This document shows positions 36,350 through 45,648 of a DNA stretch of 64,000 bases, in pieces. The notes under the pieces are model-generated. The model searched no databases. It was not told where the DNA came from and was given only the letters and a program-made list of their open reading frames with translations. The stretch lies in the NCBI GenBank assembly GCA_011389685.1, contig JAABTV010000009.1:1-64000 (forward strand), in the 5' to 3' direction. The stretch's first letter is position 1, and every line of letters begins with the position of its first letter. A program made the position numbers and the translations under genes. This DNA comes from Paracoccaceae bacterium. GTDB lineage: Bacteria > Pseudomonadota > Alphaproteobacteria > Rhodobacterales > Rhodobacteraceae.

Positions 36350-37609
36350 ATGACCATCTGGACCCCGACCGATGACGGCCATGCCGACCTCACCAGCCAC
36401 GACAGCTTCGCGCGCGGCGCGCCGCACAACACCTTTGCGCGCCTGCGCCGCGACGATCCGGTACACTGGACCGCCTATGACCAGGGCGAGGATTTCTGGT
36501 CGATCACCCGCAACGCCGACATCACCGAGATGAACCGCAACACCGCCGTCTTTTCCTCGGCACGCGGTATCCGGATGGAGGATCAGAGCTACGAGGAATA
36601 CCTCGCCCGCCGCACCTTTCAGGAGACCGACCCGCCCGAGCACATGATGACCCGGATCAAGGTCGCCAAGGCATTCTCCAAACCCGTGATCGCCGCCTTT
36701 GAAGAGGATATCCGCAAACTCTGTGACGAAATCCTTGACCAGGCGCTCGCCCGGGACAGCTTTGACGCAACGAAAGAGATCGCCCGGCAGTTGCCGATGC
36801 GGATGCTGGGCCGCATCCTCGGCCTGCCAGACGCGGATCTGCCGTGGCTCGTGGAAAAGGGCGATGCGCTCATTGCCAATACCGACCCGGATTTCACCGA
36901 TCACGTGCTCGATCAGATGACCACGGACGAGTTTCGCATGATGCCCTTCAACTCACCCGCCGGGGCGGAGCTTTTCCAATATGCCAGGAAACTCATGGCC
37001 GAGAAGGAAGCGTCCGGCGACACGTCCGGCGTGCTGCACATGATCCGCCAGCCCGCCAGGGACGGCAGCGTGATCACCGAAGAGGAGTTTCGCAACTTCT
37101 TCTGCCTGCTGGTGGCGGCGGGCAACGACACCACGCGCTATTCCATCGCCGCGGGCATCCAGGCCATGTGCCACCAGCCCGAACTCCTTGAACATATGCA
37201 GGCGGGTGGCGACATCTGGGACACGGCTCCGGATGAGATCATCCGCTGGGCCACGCCCGCGCTCTATTTCCGACGCACCGCGCTGCAAGATCATGAAATT
37301 CATGGGAAAAAGGTCCGCGAAGGCGACAAGGTGCTGTTCTGGTGGATCTCGGCCAATCGCGACGAGGCCGCGTTCGACGACCCGTTCCGCGTGAATCTCT
37401 TTCGCAGCCCCAACAAGCACCTGAGTTTCGGCCAGGGTGGCCCGCATGTCTGTCTGGGCATGTGGCTCGCGCGGCTCGAAGTGCGGGTCTTGTTTCAGGA
37501 ACTGGCCAAACGCATCAAATCGGTTCAGGCTGACGGCGACCACGAATTCCTCCGCTCGAATTTCGTGGGCGGGATCAAGAAGCTGCCGGTGCGGATCACC
37601 CGCGCGTAA
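36350..37609 (+). CDS. cytochrome P450 monooxygenase
   Basis: A 419-aa soluble bacterial (class I) P450. The I-helix oxygen-activation motif is VAAGNDTTRYS, the ExxR pair is in PDEIIRWATP, and the heme-ligand loop is LSFGQGGPHVCLG with the thiolate Cys. It should receive electrons from a ferredoxin, and a suitable [2Fe-2S] ferredoxin gene lies in the same operon; no ferredoxin reductase is nearby. Placement with a gamma-glutamyl ligase-like gene suggests hydroxylation or N-dealkylation of an amine-derived substrate. Confidence 0.93.
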   Translation: MTIWTPTDDGHADLTSHDSFARGAPHNTFARLRRDDPVHWTAYDQGEDFWSITRNADITEMNRNTAVFSSARGIRMEDQSYEEYLARRTFQETDPPEHMMTRIKVAKAFSKPVIAAFEEDIRKLCDEILDQALARDSFDATKEIARQLPMRMLGRILGLPDADLPWLVEKGDALIANTDPDFTDHVLDQMTTDEFRMMPFNSPAGAELFQYARKLMAEKEASGDTSGVLHMIRQPARDGSVITEEEFRNFFCLLVAAGNDTTRYSIAAGIQAMCHQPELLEHMQAGGDIWDTAPDEIIRWATPALYFRRTALQDHEIHGKKVREGDKVLFWWISANRDEAAFDDPFRVNLFRSPNKHLSFGQGGPHVCLGMWLARLEVRVLFQELAKRIKSVQADGDHEFLRSNFVGGIKKLPVRITRA

Positions 37610-37636
37610 AAGGCAGGCCAGACCAGGGAGACCACC

Positions 37637-38926
37637 ATGCAAGACCGCCTGCGCGCGATATTCTGCGATCACCTGTCGATCATCCGCGGCAAATACCTCC
37701 CGCACACAAAAATCGCCGATTCCGGCACCCGCTTCTGCCGCTCGACCTTCGGTGTGCATTACGACAAGGATCTGCTCGACGCGCCGGGCGCGATGATGAT
37801 GCAGGGCCTGCCCGACATGGAACTGCGCTGGCGCCATGACGAGATCCGCCAGAGCTGGGACGAGCGCACGCAGATCGTGATCGGCGACCTTTTCGACGAC
37901 GCGGGCGAGCCGCTGCCGCTCTGCCCGCGCGGGGCATTGAAGCGCGCGGTGGCCGACTGGCGCAAGCGCGGGCTCAACCCCAAGGTCGGGATCGAACTGG
38001 AATGCTTTGCCCTGCAGGCCGACGAAGAGGGCCGCCTTGCCCCCTATGACGCGCCCGGCGGCGTGGTTTACGGCACCGGGCCGATGACCGACCCGCTGCG
38101 CTTCAACGATGCGATCTGGGACATGGCCGAGCAGCTGGGGTTTCACCTCGAAATGATCACCGCCGAGTTCGACAGCCCGCAATTCGAATACGTGCTGACC
38201 TTTGACGACGCGGTCAAGGCGGTGGACGATATCGTCCTGTTCCGCCTCATGGCGCGCGAGATCGCGCTCGAACACGGTGTGATCCTGAGCTTCATGCCCA
38301 AACCCATTGCCGAGGCCGGCGGCTCGGGCATGCATGTCAACTTTTCCTTCACCGAAGAGGATGGCGGCAACGCGCTCTCCGCCGGTCCGCGCGGCGGGCC
38401 CGAGCACATGAACGATCTGGCGCGCGGATGCCTTGCCGGTCTTCTGCATCATCACAAGGGGCTTGCGGGCCTCATCGCGCCGACCGCGAATTCCTATCAG
38501 CGGCTTCAACCCGGTTCGCTTTCGGGGTTCTGGCAGAACTGGGGCGGCGATCACCGCAACGTCACCACGCGCATATCCTCCGAAGGCGGCGCCAAGGCCC
38601 GGCTCGAACACCGCATGGCCGATGCCAGCGCCAACCCCTATACCGCCACGGCCGCCGTGCTTCAGGCCGCGCGGCTGGGCGTCGAGAATGGATACGACCT
38701 GCCCCCGATCGAGACCGGCGACGGGTTCGACAACACTGATGCCAAGGAAAGCACCGCCATCGACCTGCGCGGCGCAATTGCCGATCTGAAGGCCGACAGT
38801 GCGCTCTGCGCCGCGGTGGGGCCGCTTCTGTGTGACAACCACATCTACATGAAGGAAAAGGAAGTGAAAAAGACCAGGGATCTCGAAGGCGACGCGCTGC
38901 GCGATTTCTACGTCTATTTCGTCTGA
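37637..38926 (+). CDS. glutamine synthetase-like gamma-glutamyl amide ligase
   Basis: A 429-aa member of the glutamine synthetase superfamily. Catalytic-domain motifs visible are GIELECFAL, MITAEFDSPQFEY, EAGGSGMHVNFSF, the NSYQRLQPG ammonia/ATP loop and SSEGGAKARLEHRMADASANPY. The N-terminal GS beta-grasp region is short and divergent (starts MQDRLRAIFCDHLS), which fits the PuuA/GlnA-like ligases that join glutamate to amines better than true GlnA. It follows the P450 gene by 27 bp. The amine is unknown. Confidence 0.88.
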   Translation: MQDRLRAIFCDHLSIIRGKYLPHTKIADSGTRFCRSTFGVHYDKDLLDAPGAMMMQGLPDMELRWRHDEIRQSWDERTQIVIGDLFDDAGEPLPLCPRGALKRAVADWRKRGLNPKVGIELECFALQADEEGRLAPYDAPGGVVYGTGPMTDPLRFNDAIWDMAEQLGFHLEMITAEFDSPQFEYVLTFDDAVKAVDDIVLFRLMAREIALEHGVILSFMPKPIAEAGGSGMHVNFSFTEEDGGNALSAGPRGGPEHMNDLARGCLAGLLHHHKGLAGLIAPTANSYQRLQPGSLSGFWQNWGGDHRNVTTRISSEGGAKARLEHRMADASANPYTATAAVLQAARLGVENGYDLPPIETGDGFDNTDAKESTAIDLRGAIADLKADSALCAAVGPLLCDNHIYMKEKEVKKTRDLEGDALRDFYVYFV

Positions 38927-38941
38927 GCCAAGGGAGGATAC

Positions 38942-39256
38942 ATGAAAGTCACCTGGAAACTGCCCGACGGCGGCGAAAAGACCGCCGAGGTCGAGCCCGG
39001 CACCTCGATGATGCAGGCCGCCGTGGACAACAACGTGCCCGGCATCATCGGTGAATGCGGCGGCACGCTCTCCTGTGCGACCTGCCATGTCTATGTCGAT
39101 GACGCATGGCTCGATCAAACGGGTGGCGCGGATGATTTCGAGGATGCGATGCTCGACGTGGCCGAGGCCGAGCGCCACGCCACCTCGCGCCTCAGTTGCC
39201 AGATCGAGGCCGATGACGATCTCGACGGGCTGGTGCTGATCGTGCCGCAGCCCTGA
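38942..39256 (+). CDS. [2Fe-2S] ferredoxin, adrenodoxin/putidaredoxin type
   Basis: A 104-aa electron carrier. Cluster ligands are in GECGGTLSCATC (C-x5-C-x2-C) and a fourth Cys in RLSCQIE. This spacing is that of vertebrate-type ferredoxins that feed class I P450s and hydroxylases. It begins 15 bp after the ligase gene with GGGAGG upstream and is the last gene of the P450 operon. The reductase must come from elsewhere in the genome. Confidence 0.93.
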   Translation: MKVTWKLPDGGEKTAEVEPGTSMMQAAVDNNVPGIIGECGGTLSCATCHVYVDDAWLDQTGGADDFEDAMLDVAEAERHATSRLSCQIEADDDLDGLVLIVPQP

Positions 39257-39287
39257 GGCCGTTTCGGCGGATTATCTGCGTGATCCA

Positions 39288-41171
39288 TCAGTAAAGCAGG
39301 TTCAGAACCACCATCGACACGATCAGGAACAGAACCGTCATCACTCCGCCCGAGCGCACGAAATCGGCCACCTTGTAGCCCGCCGGCCCCATGATCAGCG
39401 CGTTGACCTGATGCGTCGGGATCAGGAAGGAATTCGAGGTCGAGATCGCCACCGTCAGTGCGAATATCGCCGGATCGCCGCCCGTCGCCACCGCGATCGA
39501 CACCGCCAGCGGCACCAGCAGGACCGTGGCCCCCACATTCGACATGACCAGCGTGAACACCGTGGCCAGGATCGCGATCCCGACCTGCAAGGCCCAGACC
39601 GGCCAGCCGTCCAGCAAACGCAGCACCTGATGCGCGATCCAGTCGGCCGTGCCCGTGGCCTGCACGGCGTGGCCCAGCGGAATGAGACTCGCCAACAGGA
39701 ACACCGTTTGCCAACTGACCGCCCTGTAGGCTTCGTCGATGCGCAGCACCCGCGACGCGATCATCCCCACAGCCCCCACCAGAAGCGCCAGCGACAGCCG
39801 CACATCGCTGAAAATGACCAGAATCAGCGCCACGAGGAAAAAGAACAACGCCCAACCCACTTTCTGCGGGCGCAGTTCCTCGCGCGGAAAATCAGATGTG
39901 ACCACCACGAAGTCCCGCCCCCGCGCCAACCGCGCCAGCGCGTCCCAGGCGGTGAACACCGCCAGCGTGTCACCCTCCTGCAAGCGCACGTTCAGGATAT
40001 CGTCGGCCTCGTGGTCCCGGGTCTCGACCAGCGACAGCGTTTCTCCCTGCCGATGCACCGCCAGAAGCGACAGGCCATAGGTCCGCCGCAACGCCAGTTC
40101 CAGCGGCGTCTTGCCGATCACGACGCTGCCCGGTGGCACGACGACCTCGCCCACCCCGGTCACGGTCGGTGCGAAATCGTCGGCAAAAATGTCGAGATCA
40201 TCCAGCACCTCGAGCCCATACCAACCCGCGACCTCTTCGACCACCCGGCGGCGACCCAATACCGCCAGGCGGCAGGGCGTCTGGATCTTGGTCGCCACCG
40301 GCGGCGTCATCCAGCGCCGCCCGCCATGATAGGATCCGATGATGTAAAGGTTGTGCGCCAGCATGATGTCACGAAATTCCTGACCTTCGAGCAGGTTGCC
40401 CGCTGGCACGATCACCTCGATGATGTCGGATTTGAGGCCATAGGTCTTCTTGAGATACTCGCCCATCGCCTGCCCCGATGTGCGGTCATCGCTGGCGCCG
40501 CGGCTGGGCAGCACCCACCGCCCCAGCAGCATGAAATAGAGAATCCCGGTGGCCACGAGGGCCAGCCCCACGGGCGTGACCGAAAACAGGCCGAACCGCT
40601 CCATCTGCTGCGATGCAGGCAGGGTCTCGTTGGCGCTCAGGATCAGGTCGTTGAGAAGGATCAGCGGCGATGAGCCGACAAGCGTCATCGTCCCGCCCAG
40701 GATGGCGCAAAACCCCATCGGCATCAGCAAGCGCGACAGTGGCAACCCGGTGCGCACCGAAATCCGGCTGACCACCGGAAGAAACAGCGCCGCCGCGCCC
40801 ACGTTCTGCATGAAGGACGAAATCACCCCCACCGTGCCCGAGATGATCGGGATGATCCGTGCCTCGGTCCGCCCGCCATAGCGCAGGATCACCGCCGCCA
40901 CCTTGCTCATCAGCCCGGTCCGGTCAAGCCCCGCGCCGATGATCATCACCGCGATGATCGAGATCACGGCGTTGGAGGAAAACCCCGCGAAAAGATGCCG
41001 CTCATCGGCCAGCCCGCCCAAACCCGGAAACTGGCTCAGCATCCCCAGCAGCACCATCATCAGGATCGCGGTGACGTCGATGCGAAACACCTCGGTCACG
41101 AAAAGCGTCACCGTCAGCGCCAGAACCCCGAGAACGACCATCATCTCGGTGGTCAGCACGATCGGATCCAT
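39288..41171 (-). CDS. SLC13/DASS-type anion transporter with TrkA-C domains
   Basis: A 627-aa inner-membrane carrier. Helices of the DASS/ArsB-like fold occupy the first 190 and the last 230 residues, with family segments FAGFSSNAVISIIAVMIIGAGL and QNVGAAALFLPV. Between them are two TrkA-C-like regulatory modules (around residues 210-390, for example GEVVVPPGSVVIGKTPLEL). Substrates in this family are di/tricarboxylates, sulfate or other anions. It is convergent with the ferredoxin gene, 31 bp away, and may import a substrate for that pathway, but this is not shown. Confidence 0.88.
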   Translation of the reverse strand: MDPIVLTTEMMVVLGVLALTVTLFVTEVFRIDVTAILMMVLLGMLSQFPGLGGLADERHLFAGFSSNAVISIIAVMIIGAGLDRTGLMSKVAAVILRYGGRTEARIIPIISGTVGVISSFMQNVGAAALFLPVVSRISVRTGLPLSRLLMPMGFCAILGGTMTLVGSSPLILLNDLILSANETLPASQQMERFGLFSVTPVGLALVATGILYFMLLGRWVLPSRGASDDRTSGQAMGEYLKKTYGLKSDIIEVIVPAGNLLEGQEFRDIMLAHNLYIIGSYHGGRRWMTPPVATKIQTPCRLAVLGRRRVVEEVAGWYGLEVLDDLDIFADDFAPTVTGVGEVVVPPGSVVIGKTPLELALRRTYGLSLLAVHRQGETLSLVETRDHEADDILNVRLQEGDTLAVFTAWDALARLARGRDFVVVTSDFPREELRPQKVGWALFFFLVALILVIFSDVRLSLALLVGAVGMIASRVLRIDEAYRAVSWQTVFLLASLIPLGHAVQATGTADWIAHQVLRLLDGWPVWALQVGIAILATVFTLVMSNVGATVLLVPLAVSIAVATGGDPAIFALTVAISTSNSFLIPTHQVNALIMGPAGYKVADFVRSGGVMTVLFLIVSMVVLNLLY

Positions 41172-41381
41172 CAGGCGCCCTCCCTTTCATTCACGGTTCA
41201 GAATATGGCCTCGAAGCCCGGCCGCAAAATGGTTTCTTGCGGTTTGTCCCAAAACCTGCCCGCTGCCCGTGCATCTGAGCAAAACACCGCACGCGCCGCG
41301 CACCGCCGCAATGGCGATTGATTTCCCCGCCGAATTTCTGCAAACCGCCCCGAACGGACAGCATCCTCGGGGAGGGCCAGC

Positions 41382-42173
41382 ATGACACGGATCGACGCCA
41401 CATTCGCCAAGCTCAGGGCGGAGGGAAAGAAAGCCTTCGTGGCCTACGTGATGGCGGGCGATCCCGATTACGACACCTCGCTCGAGATCGTGAAGGGGCT
41501 GCCCGGCGCGGGCGTGGACATCATCGAGCTGGGCCAGCCCTTCACCGACCCGATGGCGGACGGCCCGACGATCCAGGTCGCGGGGCAACGGGCGCTGGCA
41601 CAGGGCATGACCTTGCAAAAGACGCTCGACATGGCACGGGCGTTTCGCGAGACCGATACCGAGACGCCGATCGTGATGATGGGCTATTACAACCCGATCT
41701 ATTCGCGCGGGGTCGACCGCTTTCTGGCCGATGCCAAGGAGGTCGGGATCGACGGGCTGATCATCGTGGACCTGCCCCCCGAAGAGGACGAGGAACTGTG
41801 CATCCCGGCGCAGAAGGCCGGGCTCAACTTCATCCGGCTGGCCACCCCGACGACCGATGACAGGCGCCTTCCGCGGGTGATGCAGAACACGTCGGGTTTC
41901 GTCTATTACGTGTCGATCACCGGGATCACCGGATCGGCGCAGGCCGAAGCGGGCGACGTGGCCCCCGAGGTGGCGCGGATCAAGGCGGCGGGGAACCTGC
42001 CGGTGGTGGTGGGGTTCGGCATCACCACACCCGAGGCCGCGGCCCGGATCGCCGCGGTGGCCGACGGGGCCGTGGTCGGCAGCGCCATCGTGAGCCGGAT
42101 CGCCCGGGGCGACACGCCGGCCGAGGTGCTGGGCTTTGTCAAGACGCTGGCCGATGGGGCGCATTCGGTCTGA
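41382..42173 (+). CDS. trpA: tryptophan synthase alpha chain
   Basis: A 263-aa TIM-barrel enzyme that splits indole-3-glycerol phosphate. The catalytic Glu and Asp are in [15 protein letters not shown] and the phosphate loop is in [13 protein letters not shown]. The first residues [29 protein letters not shown] are the family start. GGGGAGGG precedes the ATG. trpB is not in the window, so the usual trpFBA order is broken here. Confidence 0.97.
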   Translation: MTRIDATFAKLRAEGKKAFVAYVMAGDPDYDTSLEIVKGLPGAGVDIIELGQPFTDPMADGPTIQVAGQRALAQGMTLQKTLDMARAFRETDTETPIVMMGYYNPIYSRGVDRFLADAKEVGIDGLIIVDLPPEEDEELCIPAQKAGLNFIRLATPTTDDRRLPRVMQNTSGFVYYVSITGITGSAQAEAGDVAPEVARIKAAGNLPVVVGFGITTPEAAARIAAVADGAVVGSAIVSRIARGDTPAEVLGFVKTLADGAHSV

Positions 42174-42309
42174 GCGGGGCATCTGACCACGACATATGCC
42201 CGCCGGATGGGCGGAAATGGCCAGATTTCGGTTCACGACCGGATGACGCTGCGGTAATTTCTGGAAAACCCCCGGCGGAGCGGTTAGGATCAGGACGAGG
42301 CAATCAAGC

Positions 42310-42801
42310 ATGGGTCAGCGCAGGATGACGCTGCATAACACGAGACAACTTCCCCTGAGGCTCAAGACATCGCACAAGAGCGATGTGCGCACGCAATTCG
42401 CGGCGTTGTGTTTTCGCGTGAACAACGGCAAGCCCGAGATCCTGTTGATCACCAGTCGCGGCAGCAAGCGCTGGATCGTGCCAAAGGGCTGGCCGATGCA
42501 TGGCGTGACACCCGGCGCGGCCGCCTTGCAGGAGGCCTGGGAAGAGGCCGGCGTTCTGGGCAAGGCGGTCGAGCATTGCCTCGGGATCTACTCCTATCCC
42601 AAGGAACTCGATGACGGCACCATATTGCCCTGCATCGCCATGGTCTATCCGGTAAGGGTCAAGACGCTTGCACGTGACTATCCCGAGGTCGGGCAGCGTC
42701 GGCGCAAGTGGTTTTCGCCCAAGAAAGCGGCGGCCAAGGTGTGCGAGCCGGAACTGGGGCATATCCTACGCAGCTTCGACCATGGGCTGTTGAAGCCCTG
42801 A
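42310..42801 (+). CDS. NUDIX hydrolase with altered Nudix box
   Basis: A 163-aa NUDIX-fold protein resembling the diphosphoinositol-polyphosphate/Ap4A type phosphohydrolases. The box reads PKGWPMHGVTPGAAALQEAWEEAGV; against G-x5-E-x7-RE-U-x-EE-x-G-U the first Glu is Val and the Arg is Gln, while the metal-binding EE pair is intact. The fold is clear but the activity is uncertain. In-frame ATG at 42325 is an alternative start. No operon partner. Confidence 0.85.
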   Translation: MGQRRMTLHNTRQLPLRLKTSHKSDVRTQFAALCFRVNNGKPEILLITSRGSKRWIVPKGWPMHGVTPGAAALQEAWEEAGVLGKAVEHCLGIYSYPKELDDGTILPCIAMVYPVRVKTLARDYPEVGQRRRKWFSPKKAAAKVCEPELGHILRSFDHGLLKP

Positions 42802-42868
42802 GCCGGAGCTTGCGCCGGGGCGCTGGCGGTATATGTAATAGGTAAGGGGTTTCGGGAAGCCGCGTGAC

Positions 42869-43303
42869 ATGATCAAGTTTTCACTCAAATGTGCCGGTGG
42901 CCACGATTTCGAAAGCTGGTTCCAGTCGACCGAAGTGTTCGACACACTTAAGGCCGGGGGACACTTGGCCTGTGCGGTCTGTGGTGGTGCGGATGTCGAA
43001 AAGGCGGTGATGTCGCCACGGGTGAGCACGGCACGAGACCCCGCGCAGGTGGGCAAGGCGGGGTCGCTCAGCGCGCCCGCAAGCCCGGCGGAACAGGCAC
43101 TCGCCGCGCTCAGGGCGCATATCGACGCGAATTCGGATTACGTGGGCATGGAATTCGCCCGCGAGGCGCGCGCCATTCACGACGGTACGGCACCCGAACG
43201 GCCGATCCATGGCGAGGCCCGCGCCGAAGAGGCCCGCCGCCTGATCGAGGATGGCGTGCCGGTGGCGCCGCTGCCCTTTCGCTCCGGGCGGAAATCCAAC
43301 TGA
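42869..43303 (+). CDS. DUF1178 family protein
   Basis: A 144-aa protein of the alphaproteobacterial DUF1178 family. It begins MIKFSLKCAGGHDFESWFQS and has CAVCGGADVEKAVMSP; the CxxC plus an upstream Cys suggests a small zinc-ribbon-like N-terminal domain, with helix-rich C-terminal part and the conserved VGMEFAREARAIHDG. Function unknown. It follows the NUDIX gene by 67 bp and may share its transcript. Confidence 0.88.
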   Translation: MIKFSLKCAGGHDFESWFQSTEVFDTLKAGGHLACAVCGGADVEKAVMSPRVSTARDPAQVGKAGSLSAPASPAEQALAALRAHIDANSDYVGMEFAREARAIHDGTAPERPIHGEARAEEARRLIEDGVPVAPLPFRSGRKSN

Positions 43304-43348
43304 AACGGGCGGTGGGTTGACACCCACCCTACACAAGAGGTCAACGCC

Positions 43349-43993
43349 ATGCATGTCGTGATCACCGGGGCCAACCGTGGCGTGGGGCGCGCCCTGGCGC
43401 AGGAATACGAGGCGCGCGGCGCGCGCGTGTCGGGGACGTCGCGGGACGGTTCGACCGGGCACCGGCTCGACGTGGCCGATCCGGCGTCGCATCGGGTGCT
43501 GGCCACGCGGCTCGACGGGCAAGCGGTCGATCTGCTGGTCTGCAACGCGGGGGTTTTCCTCGACAAGGGGCAGGATCTCGACGGGGGCTATCCGCCCCAG
43601 ATGTGGGCGGAGAGTTTCGCGGTGAACGTGACCGGCGTTTTCATGGGCGTACAGGCGTTGCTGCGCAATCTGAAAATGGCCGACAGCGCCAAGATCGCCA
43701 TCATTTCAAGCCAGATGGGCAGCGACACGCGAGCACCCGGCGGTTCTTATATCTATCGCGCATCGAAGGCGGCAGCGCTCAACCTCGGGCGCAATCTTGC
43801 GACCGACCTCAAGGCGTCGGGCATCGCGGTGGGCATCTATCATCCCGGCTGGGTGCGCACGGATATGGGCGGATCACCGGCCGAGATCACCGTGGACGAG
43901 GCCGCTACTGGGCTCGCGGCGCGTTTCGACGACCTCTCGCTTGCCACGACGGGCGAGTTCCTCACATGGGACGGGCGGACGCATCCGTTCTGA
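43349..43993 (+). CDS. short-chain dehydrogenase
   Basis: A 214-aa SDR. It has GANRGVGRALA for the cofactor, CNAGVFLD, an active-site Ser in IISSQMGS and YxxxK in YRASKAAALN. It is shorter than classical SDRs and resembles the C-factor/sniffer-like group. AAGAGG precedes the ATG. Substrate unknown. It is convergent with the ABC ATPase gene, with 30 bp between. Confidence 0.88.
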   Translation: MHVVITGANRGVGRALAQEYEARGARVSGTSRDGSTGHRLDVADPASHRVLATRLDGQAVDLLVCNAGVFLDKGQDLDGGYPPQMWAESFAVNVTGVFMGVQALLRNLKMADSAKIAIISSQMGSDTRAPGGSYIYRASKAAALNLGRNLATDLKASGIAVGIYHPGWVRTDMGGSPAEITVDEAATGLAARFDDLSLATTGEFLTWDGRTHPF

Positions 43994-44023
43994 TGGCGCG
44001 CGCGCCGCACGGGATGCAGGGCC

Positions 44024-44812
44024 TCAACAGCACCTGCGGAATCCGGATATGTCGCAGGCGCCTTCCAGCGGGAGCGCCCGTTCATCGACATTGACGAGAT
44101 CGCGCAGCAGCGGATCATCCCGCGTTTTCTCGACGAACCCGAAGATCGTGGCTTCGCTGCGCGTGCCGGGTGCCCCGGGCGGGGTGAGGCTGCCGGTGAT
44201 CCCCCTGCCCTGCCGGTCGAGCACCGCGATGCGATGGGCCAGGCGGGCGGCCTCGAACAGGTCATGCGTGATGAAAAGCCCGCCGAACCCGCGCGCCCCG
44301 GACAGCGACAGAACGAGATCCTGCATGCGGCGGCGCAAGGCCGGGTCCAGCGCCGCAAAGGGCTCGTCGAAGACCAGGAAATCCGGCTCGACCACGAGCG
44401 CCCGGGCGATGGCGACCCGCGCGCGCATCCCGCCCGAAAGCGCATCGGGACGTTTCGACAGGTCGTCGGGCCGAAGCGCAACGGCCTCGGCCGCCGCCTG
44501 AACCCGCGCCGCGATCCGCTCGGCGCCCATTCCGGCGAGTTGCAGCGGAAAGCCGATGTTGTCGCGCGCATCGGCCCAGGGCAGCAGGCGCGCTTGCTGA
44601 AACACCATGCCGTGGCGTGCATAGCGGCGCATGATCCGCCCCCGATCGGGTTTCAGGACACCGCCCGCGATCGCCGCGAGCGTGCTCTTGCCGCTGCCCG
44701 AAGGGCCAACGAGGGCCACCAACTCGCCGGGCCGGATCACCAGCGACACGGTATCAAGCACGCGCCGCCCGGCAAAGGCGTGGCTGATCGTGGCGAGGGT
44801 CAGGCCGCTCAT
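44024..44812 (-). CDS. NitT/TauT-type ABC transporter ATP-binding protein
   Basis: A 262-aa ABC ATPase: Walker A GPSGSGKS, Q-loop VFQQARLLPW, signature LSGGMRARV, Walker B FLVFDEPFAALD and the switch His in ITHDLFEA. It belongs to the nitrate/taurine/aliphatic sulfonate importer class. The ORF-track frame (from 45595) merges it with antisense permease; the true start is 44812, overlapping the permease end by 4 bp. The last gene of a three-gene operon. Confidence 0.92.
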   Translation of the reverse strand: MSGLTLATISHAFAGRRVLDTVSLVIRPGELVALVGPSGSGKSTLAAIAGGVLKPDRGRIMRRYARHGMVFQQARLLPWADARDNIGFPLQLAGMGAERIAARVQAAAEAVALRPDDLSKRPDALSGGMRARVAIARALVVEPDFLVFDEPFAALDPALRRRMQDLVLSLSGARGFGGLFITHDLFEAARLAHRIAVLDRQGRGITGSLTPPGAPGTRSEATIFGFVEKTRDDPLLRDLVNVDERALPLEGACDISGFRRCC

Positions 44813-45648
44813 CCGTCCGGCCTTTGCCAATGGCCGGTGCGGCTCTGCAACGGGCGGATCAGCAGGTGTTCGATCAGCAACAGGCCGATGACCGCCAGCG
44901 CGACATTGGCCAGTGCCATGTCGATATCCATCTGCGCGCGGGCGCGGGCCATCTCGGCGCCGAGGCCCGCGACATTGGTCACCAGTTCGGCCATGATCGC
45001 CACCTTGAAGCCCAGCGCCAGCGCGATGCCGATGACCGGGCCCAGCGCCGCGAGGATCTGGCGCAGGGCGACGCGGTGAAACCGGGCCAGCGCGGAGGCG
45101 CCGAAACTCGCGGCCATGTCTTCGAGCCGCCGGTCGCGGCCGCGCACCGCATCGACCGTGCCGATATAGAGGATCGGCCCGGTGACAATGGCGATGGTAA
45201 AGAGGATCGCCCCGTGCGAGGGACCAAACCAGATCATCGTCAGGATGACCCAGGCGGTGGCGGGCATACCCAAAAGTATGATCGCCACGGGCGCAAGTAT
45301 CGCGCGGATCACCGCGACATAGCCCGAAAGCAGGCCAAGCCCGCCACCGATCACCACCGAAAGCCCGAGCGCGAGCAGCACCCGCGCCAGCGTGGCGCCC
45401 AGAGCGGCCCAGCCGGCCAGCCCCGAAAGCGCGGTGACGGTGGCCGCCACCGTCTGCCATGGCGAGGGCAGGATGAACGCGCCGTACTGCAAATGCGCCG
45501 CCTGCCAGAGCGCGAGAAAGAGCGCGATGCCGATGAGCGGCGGGCCGATCCGCCACGCTGCGCGCCCGGCCAGAACGGGCAGCATGTCGGCCCATTCCGC
45601 AAGGCGCTCACGTTGCCGCGCGCGGATGAGGCCCGGATCAAAGCGCAT
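44809..45648 (-). CDS. NitT/TauT-type ABC transporter permease
   Basis: A 279-aa inner-membrane permease with about six helices. The first helix is in GPPLIGIALFLALWQAA, then FILPSPWQT, which is typical of the SsuC/TauC family; the EAA loop is in DMAASFGASALARFHRVALRQI. Start 45648 is chosen over further upstream Met codons because it overlaps the binding-protein stop by only 11 bp. Partner ATPase gene overlaps its end. Confidence 0.9.
   Translation of the reverse strand: MRFDPGLIRARQRERLAEWADMLPVLAGRAAWRIGPPLIGIALFLALWQAAHLQYGAFILPSPWQTVAATVTALSGLAGWAALGATLARVLLALGLSVVIGGGLGLLSGYVAVIRAILAPVAIILLGMPATAWVILTMIWFGPSHGAILFTIAIVTGPILYIGTVDAVRGRDRRLEDMAASFGASALARFHRVALRQILAALGPVIGIALALGFKVAIMAELVTNVAGLGAEMARARAQMDIDMALANVALAVIGLLLIEHLLIRPLQSRTGHWQRPDG

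Noticed and set aside
36953-39178. 741-aa minus ORF
   Set aside because: Antisense to the P450, ligase and ferredoxin genes, whose motifs are unmistakable.
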